A stretch of DNA of 59,115 nt, taken from NCBI RefSeq assembly GCF_003515945.1, contig NZ_QWLM01000017.1:1-59115 (forward strand). Direction: 5' to 3'. Within the stretch, counting starts at the first letter, position 1; every line of letters starts with the position of its first letter. The position numbers were made by a program, and so were the translations under genes. Below the pieces are notes generated by a model. The model had not been told where the DNA came from and ran no database searches. It worked only from the letters and a program-made list of their open reading frames with translations. The stretch is from Dermacoccus abyssi. Lineage in GTDB: Bacteria > Actinomycetota > Actinomycetes > Actinomycetales > Dermatophilaceae. Positions 1 to 10,299 of the stretch are shown piece after piece.

Positions 1-48
1 GTCCTGGCCCGAGGGCTCGCCTGGGTTCTTCTCGTCGGTCATGGTCAT
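1..48 (-). CDS. Start of an unidentified CDS (partial)
   Basis: Only 16 codons lie inside the window; they read MTMTDEKNPGEPSGQD. The start is supported by a purine-rich GAGAGGAACGG ribosome binding site at about 56-66 on the minus strand. It begins 27 nt after the stop of the truncated RHS-like gene, so the two could be co-transcribed. A second ATG two codons in (position 42) is also possible. The product is acidic and hydrophilic at its start. I cannot assign a family. Confidence 0.45.
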   Translation of the reverse strand, partial: MTMTDEKNPGEPSGQD

Positions 49-75
49 GATTCTTACCGTTCCTCTCGGTACGGC

Positions 76-558
76 TTACACAGACCATCTGACACGCCCA
101 GATCCTGAGACCGGCGTGAACTTGCCCTGGGCGCCGTTACCACTCAAGTACAGCAAAGAACCGTCGCCATTGGTGACAAGCTTGTGATCCTGCCCCATGA
201 GCATGAACCAGCCCGAGCCGCCGGCGCCCGACGTCGCTTGGGAACCGGACGCAAGGGCCAAAGACTGATACGACAACCCGAAGTTCACCATGCCATTGAT
301 CCCCGGGGCCGAGCGATCAACGCTCGAGACCATGAGGTTACCCGTGCCTACATCGACCGAGGCAGACAACTCGTCGTTGATTGAGAACGGCACTCGAGTC
401 GCGCCAGGGCGGACGCCCGTGGCCTTCGGCGTCGCCGTCGTCGCCGCCTCCGACGGCGCCGCAGCCGTCAGTCCGATTCCCGCCGTAAGTGTCGCCGCAG
501 CGACGATGGAAGCGAACGAACGCCCCCTCATGGAAAGTGACATGAAATTCCGTCTCAC
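76..558 (-). CDS. Truncated RHS/YD-repeat-type secreted protein, N-terminus only
   Basis: The 160-residue product has a signal peptide (Arg-rich start, then an Ala/Thr/Gly hydrophobic stretch ending near AAPSEAA). After it comes the segment found just before RHS/YD repeats in large wall-associated or toxin-delivery proteins (FSINDELSASVDVGTGNLMV and FGLSYQSLA). Family members usually run to well over 1000 residues. Here the frame stops just after TPVSGSG, before any YD repeat or toxin domain. It is followed after 27 nt by a new frame with its own ribosome binding site. The start is GTG 558, or ATG 543 (MSLSMRGR). It is most likely a decayed remnant, although the short frame could still be translated as a small secreted protein. 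Confidence 0.6.
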   Translation of the reverse strand: MRRNFMSLSMRGRSFASIVAAATLTAGIGLTAAAPSEAATTATPKATGVRPGATRVPFSINDELSASVDVGTGNLMVSSVDRSAPGINGMVNFGLSYQSLALASGSQATSGAGGSGWFMLMGQDHKLVTNGDGSLLYLSGNGAQGKFTPVSGSGRVRWSV

Positions 559-1333
559 TCATAGAACTCGTCAGCATGATTTACCCGGCTCTGCCGCGGG
601 GCGTTGATTACCCCGAAGCCAACCCTCGAACCGAGCTGAGACGAGAGTCCCCCGCCATTCCGCCCACTCAAAGCGTTACCCACGGGTTGTGACAAAATCG
701 TGACGAATAGAGGAAATTTCGTCGCTCAAAAGTCCACAATAGTGGACCCTCTGTCTCGTCGAACGTTCCGCCGCCGAAGTGCGATGAGTAGGCACGAAGC
801 CCGGAGAATCATCCGAGGCATGATTCCTCAATGTGTTAGGGCATGCATCGACCGCGGTCACGCTTTGGCCGCGAAGTCAGGGCGATCGCCGGTGTCGACC
901 AGTTATCTACGACCGCCCAATGGCGCGCCGAACATCGCTATAGATGGTCGCGGCGCTCTCTTCGCACTCTCATACGGTTCCGAACGGCGACTGTGCCGCG
1001 CTCCAGCGCGCCCTGTGGATGTGAGTCGGAGCAGAACTTTCGTCCGGAGACCACCCCTGATGGCGCGAACGAGAGACTCGTTCCCTTCTGCGCAGGGAGT
1101 GCACTGGAGGCTCGCGCGACATAGCCGACCACCGTCGCGACGTCCGAGACTCGTCGCATTGACTCGCGCACCCAGAGCGCCGCTGCGCCGTCGTCGTGGG
1201 CACACGTGTCATCGACCTTGGGGTTGCTTGACCGCCATGTCGGCGCACCGGGGTCGGCGACGGGGCGACTGAATGCCCCGTCAATGCGTAGCCACAAAGG
1301 CGACACATCGCTGCCTGTACTACAAGCGGCACC
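559..1333. other. Long region without a recognisable gene
   Basis: About 775 bp between the RHS remnant and the terminator of the deacetylase gene. Open frames exist on both strands, but none has family-like composition or a convincing ribosome binding site. A perfect inverted repeat GTCCAC-AATA-GTGGAC lies at 732-747. A direct repeat of GTGAC flanks AAAATC at about 690-702. The segment may hold the promoter of the RHS remnant or may be decayed coding DNA. Confidence 0.4.
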
Positions 1334-1366
1334 GAAAACCGCCCCGTCAACAACCCGGGGCGGTCT
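1334..1366 (-). terminator. Rho-independent terminator of the deacetylase gene
   Basis: ACCGCCCCG (1338-1346) pairs perfectly with CGGGGCGGT (1356-1364) across a 9-nt loop. Read on the minus strand, the stem ends in TTTTC. It lies 27 nt after the deacetylase stop codon. Confidence 0.75.
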
Positions 1367-1390
1367 TCAATCAGTCTGCGCTGCTACCGC

Positions 1391-2377
1391 TCAACACGGC
1401 AGATTGCTCGGCAACGCAACCGGAGCCGTGTTGCCCACATATGCCTGACAGAACGACAAGCCACGCTTACCGAGACCAGCCTTCATCTGCGACAAGGCCG
1501 TCGGGTTGAACGCATTCCACCCCATGTGCGCCAGGATCGTGTCGCCTGGTTGAGACGTCGTCGACACGTAGTTCACGATGCTCGACTGGGACGCACCCGC
1601 CCAGTCGCCCGTGTCCCGCGTCCACGCCCACAACCGAACACCCTTGCTTCCCATGAGAGACGTCACGCGCCCATCCCACGACCCGAACGGAGGCCGCATG
1701 TAACCGGCACCTGCGGATGCCGGATCAATCTGGGCGAGCACCTCGGCATCCGACAACGTCCGCAAGTTCGGATGCGTCATCGAGTGCCCGATCACGATCT
1801 GACCCTTGCTGCGCGCGTACGACGAAGAGAACGTCGAACCCTTCTGGCAGTCCCCCGTCGCGGCCAACACGAGCGTCACCTTCTGTGCAGCCGCCCCGTC
1901 CACCATGCTCTTGAACGCCGTGTACGACTTCGGGCAATCATCGAACGACAACACGATGCGGTTCGTGTGATTCGGCCCGCGGTTCTCGAAGTACTGCGTG
2001 CTCGACGTATACGCGGGCGTCTCCTGAGCGTCTCCACCCATCAACTTCAACCACGTCGCCGAATTCACCACGCCGGTCGCAGAAATCCCTTTCTTCGTCT
2101 GAAAATTCTTCACGTAGCCCGCGGTGACGGGGCCGAAATAGCCCGTCTTGTTCGACGCGTAGCCGTTACGTGCAAGACGCGACTGCAGCTCCTTCACACA
2201 CCATCCGTCATCGCCCTGATACAACGTCGGCCGTTGCGACAGCGGTGTCACCTCAGCGCAGTAGCGTGTCGCAGCTGCAGCCGAAGGGGCGAGCGCGATG
2301 CCGGGGCCGCACACGGCCACGGCGGAGGACACGGCGGCCAGTGCAGACGCGCGGCGCACGCGACGACCTATGAACAT
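1391..2377 (-). CDS. Secreted peptidoglycan-binding polysaccharide deacetylase
   Basis: 328 residues. A signal peptide ends near residue 36 (PSAAAA). A PG_binding_1 domain (about residues 50-113) is followed by a NodB deacetylase domain. NodB motifs are visible: FDD at 145-147, HSMTH at 198-202 (the metal-binding HSxTH), RPPFG at 228-232, and a later ILAHMG. Such enzymes remove acetyl groups from cell-wall or surface polysaccharide in a metal-dependent reaction; the true substrate is unknown. An AAGGA ribosome binding site precedes the ATG. It is monocistronic with its own terminator. The Tyr-Cys and Asp-Cys-Pro contexts suggest disulphides in the exported protein. Confidence 0.88.
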   Translation of the reverse strand: MFIGRRVRRASALAAVSSAVAVCGPGIALAPSAAAATRYCAEVTPLSQRPTLYQGDDGWCVKELQSRLARNGYASNKTGYFGPVTAGYVKNFQTKKGISATGVVNSATWLKLMGGDAQETPAYTSSTQYFENRGPNHTNRIVLSFDDCPKSYTAFKSMVDGAAAQKVTLVLAATGDCQKGSTFSSSYARSKGQIVIGHSMTHPNLRTLSDAEVLAQIDPASAGAGYMRPPFGSWDGRVTSLMGSKGVRLWAWTRDTGDWAGASQSSIVNYVSTTSQPGDTILAHMGWNAFNPTALSQMKAGLGKRGLSFCQAYVGNTAPVALPSNLPC

Positions 2378-2627
2378 GAGAAATCCTTACCGATCCGCTC
2401 AGGGACCGAAATGTGCGGGTGATGTCAGACGATTCGCGACGGGGATCGCATGGGCACCAGCACCTCATCCTCGCGCACGTCTCGGTCGAACATTCCCTCT
2501 GAGCCGGGGCATCGTCCAGTGTCACACGGAGATTGTGACGCTACCGTGACCATCCAACGGCAGATTCCGTGCACCCGGGTCGCGTCATCGCCACCGAGGG
2601 CGCGTACTGACAGACGACCAGGCGGCC

Positions 2628-3509
2628 TCAGCGTGTCGGCAAGTCCCTCGCGACCGGACTCGCCGCGAGAACAACGTCGAGGGCCGCGAGCGTCGAGGGA
2701 ACGTCGTGCACGCGCACGCCCCACGCGCCGTGCTGGGTGGCGAGGACGCTCGTGGCGGCCGTCGCGGCATCCCGCCCAGCCGGTTCGATGACGCCGTCCT
2801 GGGCAACGAGTGCAGGCGGACGACCGACACGTCCGAGGAACGTCTTGCGCGACGTGCCCCACAGCACCGGCAGGCCGAGTACGTCGAACTCCCCCATGCG
2901 CGAGAGCAGCTCCCAGTTCTGCTCGCCCGTCTTCGCGAACCCGAAACCGGGATCGACGACGAGCTTCTCGCGGGCCACCCCTGCGTCGAGCAGCGTCTCG
3001 ACGCTCGTCGTCAGCTCCGCGACGACGTCGGCGACGATGTCGGCGTAGACGGTGCGCTGCTGCATGTCGACCGAGTGCCCCCGCCAGTGCATCGCGACGA
3101 ACGCCGCCCCGGCCTGCGCGGCCACACTCGGCATCGCGGCGTCGGCCAGGGCCCCGCTCACGTCGTTGATGACGGCGGCACCCGCCTCCACGGCGGCCTC
3201 CGCCACACTCGCGCGCATCGTGTCGACGCTGACGCACGCGCCCGCGGCGGCCAGTTCACGCACGACGGGAACGACCCGGCGCAGTTCCTCGTCCTCGTCG
3301 GGGCGCTTCGCGCCGGGGCGCGTCGACTCACCGCCGACATCAAGGATGTCCGCGCCCTGCTCGAGCAGTTCCTGCCCGTGCGCCACGGCGGCCGCGGTGT
3401 CGAACCAGCGCCCGCCGTCGCTGAACGAATCGGGCGTCACGTTGACGACACCCATGACGAGCGGGCGCCCGGACGCCCCCGGTCGTGGCAACGAGTACAT
3501 CGTCGTCAC
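2628..3509 (-). CDS. folP: Dihydropteroate synthase
   Basis: 293 residues. It condenses 6-hydroxymethyl-dihydropterin diphosphate with p-aminobenzoate to give dihydropteroate in folate synthesis. Family motifs: [14 protein letters not shown] near residues 20-33, [20 protein letters not shown] and GTSRKTFLG (the sulfonamide-target loop). The start is GTG 3509, which overlaps the folE stop as GTGA, so the two genes are translationally coupled; an ATG three codons in (MYSLP) is an alternative. The next folate genes (folB, folK), often found after folP, do not follow here. The 250 bp downstream hold no gene. Confidence 0.95.
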   Translation of the reverse strand: MTTMYSLPRPGASGRPLVMGVVNVTPDSFSDGGRWFDTAAAVAHGQELLEQGADILDVGGESTRPGAKRPDEDEELRRVVPVVRELAAAGACVSVDTMRASVAEAAVEAGAAVINDVSGALADAAMPSVAAQAGAAFVAMHWRGHSVDMQQRTVYADIVADVVAELTTSVETLLDAGVAREKLVVDPGFGFAKTGEQNWELLSRMGEFDVLGLPVLWGTSRKTFLGRVGRPPALVAQDGVIEPAGRDAATAATSVLATQHGAWGVRVHDVPSTLAALDVVLAASPVARDLPTR

Positions 3510-4099
3510 TTGGCCATGAGGAGGCTCATTGCCTCAGCGCGCGTGGCCGTGTTGCGCAGCTGCCCGCGCACCGCGGACGTGATGGTGCGCGCACCCGGCT
3601 TACGGATACCGCGCATCGACATGCACAGGTGCTCGGCCTCGATGACGACGATGACGCCCTGCGCGTCGAGGTGCTCGACGAGGGCGTCCGCGATCTGCGT
3701 CGTGAGGCGCTCCTGCACCTGCGGACGCTTGGCGTACACGTCGACGAGGCGTGCGAGCTTCGACAGGCCCGTCACGCGCCCCGAGGGCGACGGGATGTAG
3801 CCGACGTGCGCGACGCCGTGGAACGGCACGAGGTGGTGCTCGCACGTGGAGTAGACCTCGATGTCCCGCACGAGGATGAGCTCCTCGTGCTCGACGTCGA
3901 ACGTCTTGTCGAGCACGTCGGCCGGCGTCCGGCGCAGGCCGGCGAAGGTCTCCGCGTAGGCGCGGGCGACGCGGGCCGGAGTGTCGAGCAGACCCTCACG
4001 ATCCGGGTCCTCACCGACAGCGGCGAGGATCTCCCGAACCGCAGCCTCGATCCGCGGAAGGTCGACCTCGCCGCTCGGCACGGCGTTCGTGTCAGCCAA
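3506..4099 (-). CDS. folE: GTP cyclohydrolase I
   Basis: It converts GTP to dihydroneopterin triphosphate, the first step of folate synthesis. The sequence contains the zinc/active-site segment [38 protein letters not shown] and [11 protein letters not shown], all diagnostic. The open frame runs far into ftsH, so the start is uncertain. TTG 4099 overlaps the ftsH stop (TTGGCTGA); GTG 4081 ([10 protein letters not shown]) is the other plausible start. Neither has a strong ribosome binding site, and coupling to ftsH is likely. It lies in the ftsH-folE-folP run common in actinobacteria. Confidence 0.93.
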   Translation of the reverse strand: MADTNAVPSGEVDLPRIEAAVREILAAVGEDPDREGLLDTPARVARAYAETFAGLRRTPADVLDKTFDVEHEELILVRDIEVYSTCEHHLVPFHGVAHVGYIPSPSGRVTGLSKLARLVDVYAKRPQVQERLTTQIADALVEHLDAQGVIVVIEAEHLCMSMRGIRKPGARTITSAVRGQLRNTATRAEAMSLLMAK

Positions 4100-6134
4100 G
4101 ACCCGGATCCGTGTCCGTGGGCCCCTGCGTTCCGGGGCCGGCCGGCGGCTGCGGCGGGTAGAGGGTGACCTCGTCCTTGGGCTCGTTGTCGTCGATGTTC
4201 TTGCCCGCCGCGAGCGCACGCTCCTCGGCAGGTGTCATGACCGGGCCACGGGTGCTCACGTGACGGTCGGCGCTCGAGAGCCACACGTCGCGCTTCGGCT
4301 CCTTGCGGACGTTCGCGAAGATCTCGGCGAGACGCGCGGCCTCGAGGGTCTCCTTCTCGAGCAGTTCGAGCACGAGCGCGTCGAGGATGTCGCGGTTGTT
4401 GCCCAGAGCGCGCCACGCCTCGTCGTGCGCCGCCTCGATGAGCTTGCGGACCTCGCGGTCGATGACCGAAGCGGTGTCCTCGGAGTACTCGCGGTTGTTG
4501 CCGCCCATGTCGCGACCGAGGAAGACCTCACCGCCGGAGTTGCCGAGGTGCACCGCGCCGACGTTCTCGCTCATGCCGAACTGCGTGACCATCTTGCGGG
4601 CAATGCTCGTGGCCTTCTCGATGTCGTTGCTCGCACCGGTGGACGGGTCGTGGAAGACCATCTCCTCGGCAACGCGACCGCCGAGTGCGTAGGCGAGCTG
4701 GTCGAGCAGCTCGTTGCGCGTCGTCGAGTACTTGTCGTCGGTGGGCAGCACCATCGTGTAACCGAGGGCGCGGCCACGCGGCATGATCGTGATCTTGCTG
4801 ACCGGGTCGGTGTTGTTCATCGCCGCGGCGACGAGCGCATGTCCACCCTCGTGGTACGCGGTGACCTTGCGCTCCTTGGCGCTCATCGGGCGCGACTTCT
4901 TCTGCGGGCCGGCGATGACGCGGTCGATGGCCTCGTCGAGTGCCTCGTTCGTGATGATCGTGCCGTTCGTGCGCGCCGTGAGCAGCGCGGCCTCGTTGAG
5001 CACGTTCTCGAGCTCCGCACCGGAGAAGCCCGGCGTACGGCGCGCGACCGACATGAGGTCGACGTCCTTGGCCATCGGCTTGCCCTGTGCGTGCACCTGC
5101 AGGATGTGGTGGCGCCCGCCCATGTCGGGGGCCTCGACGGCGATCTGACGGTCGAAGCGGCCCGGGCGCAGCAGCGCCGGGTCGAGAATGTCGGGGCGGT
5201 TCGTCGCGGCGATGAGGATGACGCGCGTGCGGTCGTCGAAGCCGTCCATCTCGACGAGGAGCTGGTTGAGCGTCTGCTCGCGCTCGTCGTGGCCACCGCC
5301 GAGGCCGGCGCCACGGTGACGACCGACGGCGTCGATCTCGTCGACGAAGATGATCGCGGGCGAGTTCTCCTTGGCCTGCGTGAACAGGTCACGCACGCGG
5401 CTCGCACCGACACCGACGAACATCTCGACGAAGTCGGAGCCGGAGATCGTGTAGAACGGCACGTTGGCCTCACCGGCAACGGCGCGCGCGAGGAGCGTCT
5501 TACCCGTTCCGGGAGGACCGTAGAGCAGCACACCGCGCGGAATCTTGGCGCCGATGCGCTCGTACTTCTCCGGGTCGGCGAGGAAGTCCTTGATCTCCTT
5601 GAGTTCCTCGACGGCCTCGTCGGCACCGGCGACGTCGGCGAACTTCGTCGTCGGCATGTCCTTGCTGTGCAGCTTGGCCTTCGACTTGCCGAACTGCATC
5701 ACCTTGGAGCCGCCGCCCTGCGCCTGGCTCATGAAGAACCAGAACAGACCGACGAGCAGCAGGATGGGCAGCAGGTTCATCAGCAGGCTGACGAAGATGC
5801 CCTGGCGCTGCGGGTCGTCGGTGAAGCCCTTGGGCGGCTGATGAGCGTTGAGCGCGTTGACGATCTGCTCGCCACGAGCGTCGACGTAGTCGGCCTCGAC
5901 CCGCTCGACGCCCTTGAGGCTGCCGATGTCCTGCTTCTGCTTCAGCGTGAGGCTGACGCTGTCGGGCGTCACCTTGGCGCTTTCGACCTTGTCGCTGTTG
6001 ATGAGCGACACAGCCTGGGACGTGTCGATGCGCGAGTACCCGCCGATGTTGCTCGCCATGTAGAAGAGCAGGGCAGCACCGAGCGCCACGATCATCCACA
6101 GGCCGGGGGCCCGGAGGAGCTTCTTACCGTTCAT
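4092..6134 (-). CDS. ftsH: ATP-dependent zinc metalloprotease FtsH
   Basis: 680 residues. This membrane-anchored AAA+ protease degrades misassembled membrane proteins and some cytosolic targets. Transmembrane helices lie near residues 11-27 and 115-135, flanking the periplasmic-side domain. Walker A GPPGTGKT is at 206-213, Walker B IIFVDE at 261-266, the second region of homology around 305-330, and the zinc site HEGGH at 428-432. The C-terminus is a Pro/Gly-rich tail. It lies between hpt and folE, the usual actinobacterial order, and its stop overlaps the likely folE start. Confidence 0.96.
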   Translation of the reverse strand: MNGKKLLRAPGLWMIVALGAALLFYMASNIGGYSRIDTSQAVSLINSDKVESAKVTPDSVSLTLKQKQDIGSLKGVERVEADYVDARGEQIVNALNAHQPPKGFTDDPQRQGIFVSLLMNLLPILLLVGLFWFFMSQAQGGGSKVMQFGKSKAKLHSKDMPTTKFADVAGADEAVEELKEIKDFLADPEKYERIGAKIPRGVLLYGPPGTGKTLLARAVAGEANVPFYTISGSDFVEMFVGVGASRVRDLFTQAKENSPAIIFVDEIDAVGRHRGAGLGGGHDEREQTLNQLLVEMDGFDDRTRVILIAATNRPDILDPALLRPGRFDRQIAVEAPDMGGRHHILQVHAQGKPMAKDVDLMSVARRTPGFSGAELENVLNEAALLTARTNGTIITNEALDEAIDRVIAGPQKKSRPMSAKERKVTAYHEGGHALVAAAMNNTDPVSKITIMPRGRALGYTMVLPTDDKYSTTRNELLDQLAYALGGRVAEEMVFHDPSTGASNDIEKATSIARKMVTQFGMSENVGAVHLGNSGGEVFLGRDMGGNNREYSEDTASVIDREVRKLIEAAHDEAWRALGNNRDILDALVLELLEKETLEAARLAEIFANVRKEPKRDVWLSSADRHVSTRGPVMTPAEERALAAGKNIDDNEPKDEVTLYPPQPPAGPGTQGPTDTDPGLG

Positions 6135-6263
6135 GTGATGCGGGGCGGGCCCCGATCCTCTCGTCGAGAATGCGTGTCAACACGTCGTCAACGTGTGGTG
6201 TGCGCCGGTTGTTCCGAACATGCGCACACCGATGCCGGCGGACGGGTCGATCGGATGCGCAGG

Positions 6264-6815
<552 letters not shown>

Positions 6816-6880
6816 CGAAGGCTCCTTGTGCTCGTGGCGACTCATGCTCGATGCGGGCACGCCCACGTGGCGTGCTCCAG

Positions 6881-7948
6881 TCATTGTCCGACATTGCGCG
6901 GGCCGATGACGACCTCGCCCCCGATTCGGCTGACGACGACGTTGCCGGGCACGTCGATCGGGCCCTGACCGTGCCAGGCGACGAGCAGTCGCTCGACGTC
7001 GGCGAGGTGATGTTGAGCGAGCTCACTCGAGCGTGCACCGTGCAGCACGAGCAACCGACGCAGGGCACGTATGCGCAGCGCGGGGTCGAGTGTGCCGAGC
7101 GCTTCGACCGGCCAGTGCGCGGGCCACTGCGTCTCGTCCGGGGTTCCCGTGAGACGGGTGAGGGCCTCGTCGGTGAGGCGGGTGAGCAGGTCGGCGTCAC
7201 GACCGGCCGCGGCCGCGCTCCGGAAGAGACTGCGGCGCAGCGTCGGGGCGTCGAGGTCGCGTTCGAGCAGGCCGAGTGCTCGCCGGGCCCGGACGCGGGC
7301 GTAGCGCAGGTCGTCGTTGTGGGGGTCGTGCCACGGCTCGAGATCGAGTGCCACGCAGGCCGCTTCCGTGTGTTCCCGGGTGACAGGGCCGCCGGGCACG
7401 ACGTCGGAGCCGAGGAGGAAGGGGCGCAGCAGACCGTCACGGTCGGGGCGCATGCCGGCGAGGGCGGTGGTTCCGCTGCCCCGCAACAGCGCAAGAAGCA
7501 CCTGTTCGGCTTGGTCGTCGGCCGTGTGAGCAAGGACGACGCGCGCGGCACCGACCTCGTCGGCCACGCTCAGGAGCGCCTCGTGACGAGCGATGCGGGC
7601 GGCGGCTTCGGGCCCGTCAGCGGACAATGCGTCGACCTCGACCCGCACGACACGCACCCGCTCCGGCGCGTACCCGAGCTGCTCGGTGCACGCGTTCGCC
7701 GCTCGAGCGGCGACCTCGGCCGAAGCCTTCTGCAGCCCGTGATCGACGATGACGACGTCGACCTCGACGTCCTGCTTGGGCGCCTCGAACGCGAGCGCCG
7801 CTGCCAGCGCAAGGGAGTCGGCTCCCCCGCTCACGCCCACGACGACGCGCGGCACTCCGTGGCGCGGGTTGTGACGCGCGAAAGCACGCCGCAGCCCGTG
7901 ACGAACGGCGAGGCGCGTCAGCGCGACAGCAGGATGGGGGCCGGGCAT
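6881..7948 (-). CDS. tilS: tRNA(Ile)-lysidine synthetase
   Basis: 355 residues. It modifies C34 of the CAU-anticodon isoleucine tRNA to lysidine, so that AUA is read as Ile. The PP-loop is VVVGVSGGADS near residue 29; LAHTADDQAEQVLL and the lower-conservation C-terminal region follow. The start ATG 7948 (MPGPHPAVAL) gives the usual length; the frame is open much further upstream but runs into the metalloprotease gene. It starts 10 nt after the metalloprotease stop, so the genes are co-transcribed. Confidence 0.93.
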   Translation of the reverse strand: MPGPHPAVALTRLAVRHGLRRAFARHNPRHGVPRVVVGVSGGADSLALAAALAFEAPKQDVEVDVVIVDHGLQKASAEVAARAANACTEQLGYAPERVRVVRVEVDALSADGPEAAARIARHEALLSVADEVGAARVVLAHTADDQAEQVLLALLRGSGTTALAGMRPDRDGLLRPFLLGSDVVPGGPVTREHTEAACVALDLEPWHDPHNDDLRYARVRARRALGLLERDLDAPTLRRSLFRSAAAAGRDADLLTRLTDEALTRLTGTPDETQWPAHWPVEALGTLDPALRIRALRRLLVLHGARSSELAQHHLADVERLLVAWHGQGPIDVPGNVVVSRIGGEVVIGPRNVGQ

Positions 7949-7958
7949 GGAAGCTGAC

Positions 7959-9014
7959 CTACTTGAACAGGGAGCCGTGGACGCGCTCGACCCACAGCTG
8001 CGGGCGCTGGATCTCCGCGGGCGTCGGCAGGTTGACCGGTTCCGCCCAGACAGCGTTGAAACCCTCGACCCCGACCTTGCTCTGCACCGATCGCACGAAC
8101 GCCGCACCGTCCTTGTACTGACGCATCTTCGCTTCGAGTCCCATGAGGCGGCGCAGCAGGCGATCGACATTGCCGAGGCCGTCACGACGCTCACCGAACC
8201 GGGCGCGGATGGTCTCGACGCTCGGGACGACCTGCGGACCCACGTCGTCCATGACGACGTCGGCGTGCCCCTCGAGCAACGACATGACGGCCGTCAGCTG
8301 GGCCATACGTTCACGCTGCTCCGGCGTGGCGAACAGATCCGTGAGGCCCATCGAGCCCTCGCGGAAAACCTCGGGCAGCCGTTTGGCCATCTCGCCGACG
8401 CGCTCGGCCATCTCCTCGGGCGTGGGCGCCATCTCGACGAGGAGATCGCGGGCTCCGCTCACGACGTGCTCGCGCAGCCACGGCACGGCCGTGAACTGAA
8501 CCCGGTGGGTCTCTTCGTGCAGACACACCCAGAGACGGAAGTCGTGGGGGTCGACATCGAGTTCGCGTTCCACCGCGACGACGTTCGGGGCCACGAGCAT
8601 GAGTGACGGCGTGCCACCCGGTGCAAGGTCGTACTGGCCGAGCACCTTGCTCGACATGAACGCCATGAGGCCGCCGAGTTCGCCGCCACTGACCTTCGCC
8701 GTCACCGCGCGGGAAACCGGTCCGGCGAGGCGCTTGGCCGTGATCTTGTCGACGACCGGCGCCAGCATGCCCTCGAGCGAGACGACATTGACGTCGATCC
8801 ACGTGGCCCTGTCGACGATGCGCACCGGCCCCAGGTCACCATCTGTGCCGAGCTGCGCCGTTTCGGCGACCGGATCGTGCGCACGCACGGCAGCGTCACG
8901 CAGCTCGGCAACGACCTCGGCCATCTCGTTCGCCTCGAGCCGGGGCCCTGCCGTACTCAGTCGGCGGCCCGACGATCGCGCGAATCGCCAGTCGATGTAG
9001 GTGCGGTCTGCCAT
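7959..9014 (-). CDS. Zinc-dependent metalloprotease, DUF2342 family
   Basis: 351 residues; belongs to the actinobacterial DUF2342/TIGR03624 group, regularly found beside tilS and dacB. The zincin motif HEETH lies within LWVCLHEETHRVQF, and EGHADVVMDD further on supplies the likely third ligand. Its substrate is not known. The start ATG 9014 (MADRTYIDW) is preceded by TAGCCT only 7 nt upstream, which fits a leaderless transcript. It heads the minus-strand run through tilS, hpt, ftsH, folE and folP. Confidence 0.88.
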   Translation of the reverse strand: MADRTYIDWRFARSSGRRLSTAGPRLEANEMAEVVAELRDAAVRAHDPVAETAQLGTDGDLGPVRIVDRATWIDVNVVSLEGMLAPVVDKITAKRLAGPVSRAVTAKVSGGELGGLMAFMSSKVLGQYDLAPGGTPSLMLVAPNVVAVERELDVDPHDFRLWVCLHEETHRVQFTAVPWLREHVVSGARDLLVEMAPTPEEMAERVGEMAKRLPEVFREGSMGLTDLFATPEQRERMAQLTAVMSLLEGHADVVMDDVGPQVVPSVETIRARFGERRDGLGNVDRLLRRLMGLEAKMRQYKDGAAFVRSVQSKVGVEGFNAVWAEPVNLPTPAEIQRPQLWVERVHGSLFK

Positions 9015-9021
9015 GAATCTC

Positions 9022-9027
9022 AGGCTA
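9022..9027 (-). promoter_or_regulatory. -10 element for a leaderless metalloprotease mRNA
   Basis: TAGCCT on the minus strand with 7 nt before ATG 9014. This is the TANNNT-N6/7-ATG arrangement repeated at many starts in the window. No Shine-Dalgarno sequence fits between them. Confidence 0.5.
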
Positions 9028-9186
9028 GCGCCAACCTCCGACACCCCCGGAATCACACAGGTTTCCGGTCTGTGTCGATCGATTGTGGGAAAGAAGATCG
9101 TCAATCGGCGAAACCTCGACGGAGGTGATGCACGTCTCACTCCTGTAGCCGACGCACAAGGCGCCGCTCCCACCCAAGGAGTCATC

Positions 9187-10263
9187 ATGTTCCGCACATC
9201 GCGCATGGCCCCCACCGTCGCTGCCGCGTCCGCCATGGGAATCATGGCCCTCGCCGCTCCGGCTCACGCAGGTACGAACGTTCCCGGCATCAACGTGGAA
9301 GTCACCACGAAGGTCAGCGGAAACACCGTCACCCTCACCTACCTCGGCGAGGGCTCCCAGTTCATGAAGATGGCCGACGGCAAGGCCTCCTCGGACGGTG
9401 AGTCCGCGGGCTTCGACATCGATTACGGCGACGGTACGCCGGTCACCGGAGGCGACGGCATGGGCGGCTCGACCTGCGCTTCGCCCGGTGAGACGACCAC
9501 GTTCAAGGACAAGGTCACGAGCCTCAAGCACACCTACGCGAAGCCGGGAACGTACACGATCACGGTCACCGGCTACTACTGCGGCACCACGGGCAACGAC
9601 GGGTTGACGAAGAAGTACAAGGTCACCGTCGGAGCCGACGGTACGACGACGACCACGCCGGCCAAGGTCGGCGTGACCCCGCACATCCGCTACACCGTCA
9701 AGGGCAACACCGCGACGCTCACGCCCTACCTCACCGGCACCCAGCACGAGATGCTCATCGGGGGAAAGCGCGAACGAGTGGCCCTGCCCATGACCTTCAA
9801 CCTGGTGGCGCCCAAGGGTGCGACCCAGATCACCGGCAATGCGGCGGGTGACAGCGGCGTTGCCGCCTGCACGACATCGGGTTCGGTGCCGGTGAACACG
9901 TCGGCGTTGACCGGTGACCCCGCCACCTTCCGCTTCGCCGGCCCGGGCACCTACAAGGTGACGCTGAACGCCACCGTCTGCACCGGCGGCGCCGGTCAGC
10001 AGATCAGCAGATCAGTCAACGTGACGATCCCCGGAGCCACGAACGGCGGCTCGACCACGACGCCGCAGGCGACCACGGGTTCGACGCCGACGAAGTCGGG
10101 CGCTGCCCCCGCGCAGGGTTCCGCACCGAAGGCCTCGGAGGGCCCGAAGGTGAACACCGACTACAACGACGGTGACAACTCGACTGTCTGGGGTGTCGGC
10201 GCCCTCGCCGGAGCCGGTCTCATCGGAGCCGGAGCCTTCGCCACTCGCCGCCGCCACGGCTGA
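9187..10263 (+). CDS. Secreted PKD-like surface protein with C-terminal membrane anchor
   Basis: 358 residues. A signal peptide ends near APAHA. Two beta-rich repeats follow; the first contains FDIDYGDGTPVTGGDG and HTYAKPGTYTITVTGYYC, the classic PKD fold signature, and the second ends in GTYKVTLNATVC. Paired Cys residues in each suggest disulphides. A Thr/Ser/Pro-rich linker (about 290-325) leads to a membrane helix and a short RRRHG tail, but I see no LPXTG motif, so sortase anchoring is not supported. Start ATG 9187 has AAGGAG at 9176-9181. It is transcribed against its neighbours dacB and the metalloprotease. Confidence 0.75.
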   Translation: MFRTSRMAPTVAAASAMGIMALAAPAHAGTNVPGINVEVTTKVSGNTVTLTYLGEGSQFMKMADGKASSDGESAGFDIDYGDGTPVTGGDGMGGSTCASPGETTTFKDKVTSLKHTYAKPGTYTITVTGYYCGTTGNDGLTKKYKVTVGADGTTTTTPAKVGVTPHIRYTVKGNTATLTPYLTGTQHEMLIGGKRERVALPMTFNLVAPKGATQITGNAAGDSGVAACTTSGSVPVNTSALTGDPATFRFAGPGTYKVTLNATVCTGGAGQQISRSVNVTIPGATNGGSTTTPQATTGSTPTKSGAAPAQGSAPKASEGPKVNTDYNDGDNSTVWGVGALAGAGLIGAGAFATRRRHG

Positions 10264-10299
10264 CCCTCGCCTCGAGGGCCACGCACGAACGGCCGTCGA

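Noticed and set aside
751-775. SOS (LexA) box near TCGAACGTTCC
   Set aside because: The actinobacterial LexA consensus needs TCGAAC-N4-GTTCGA; the spacing here is wrong and no SOS gene follows.
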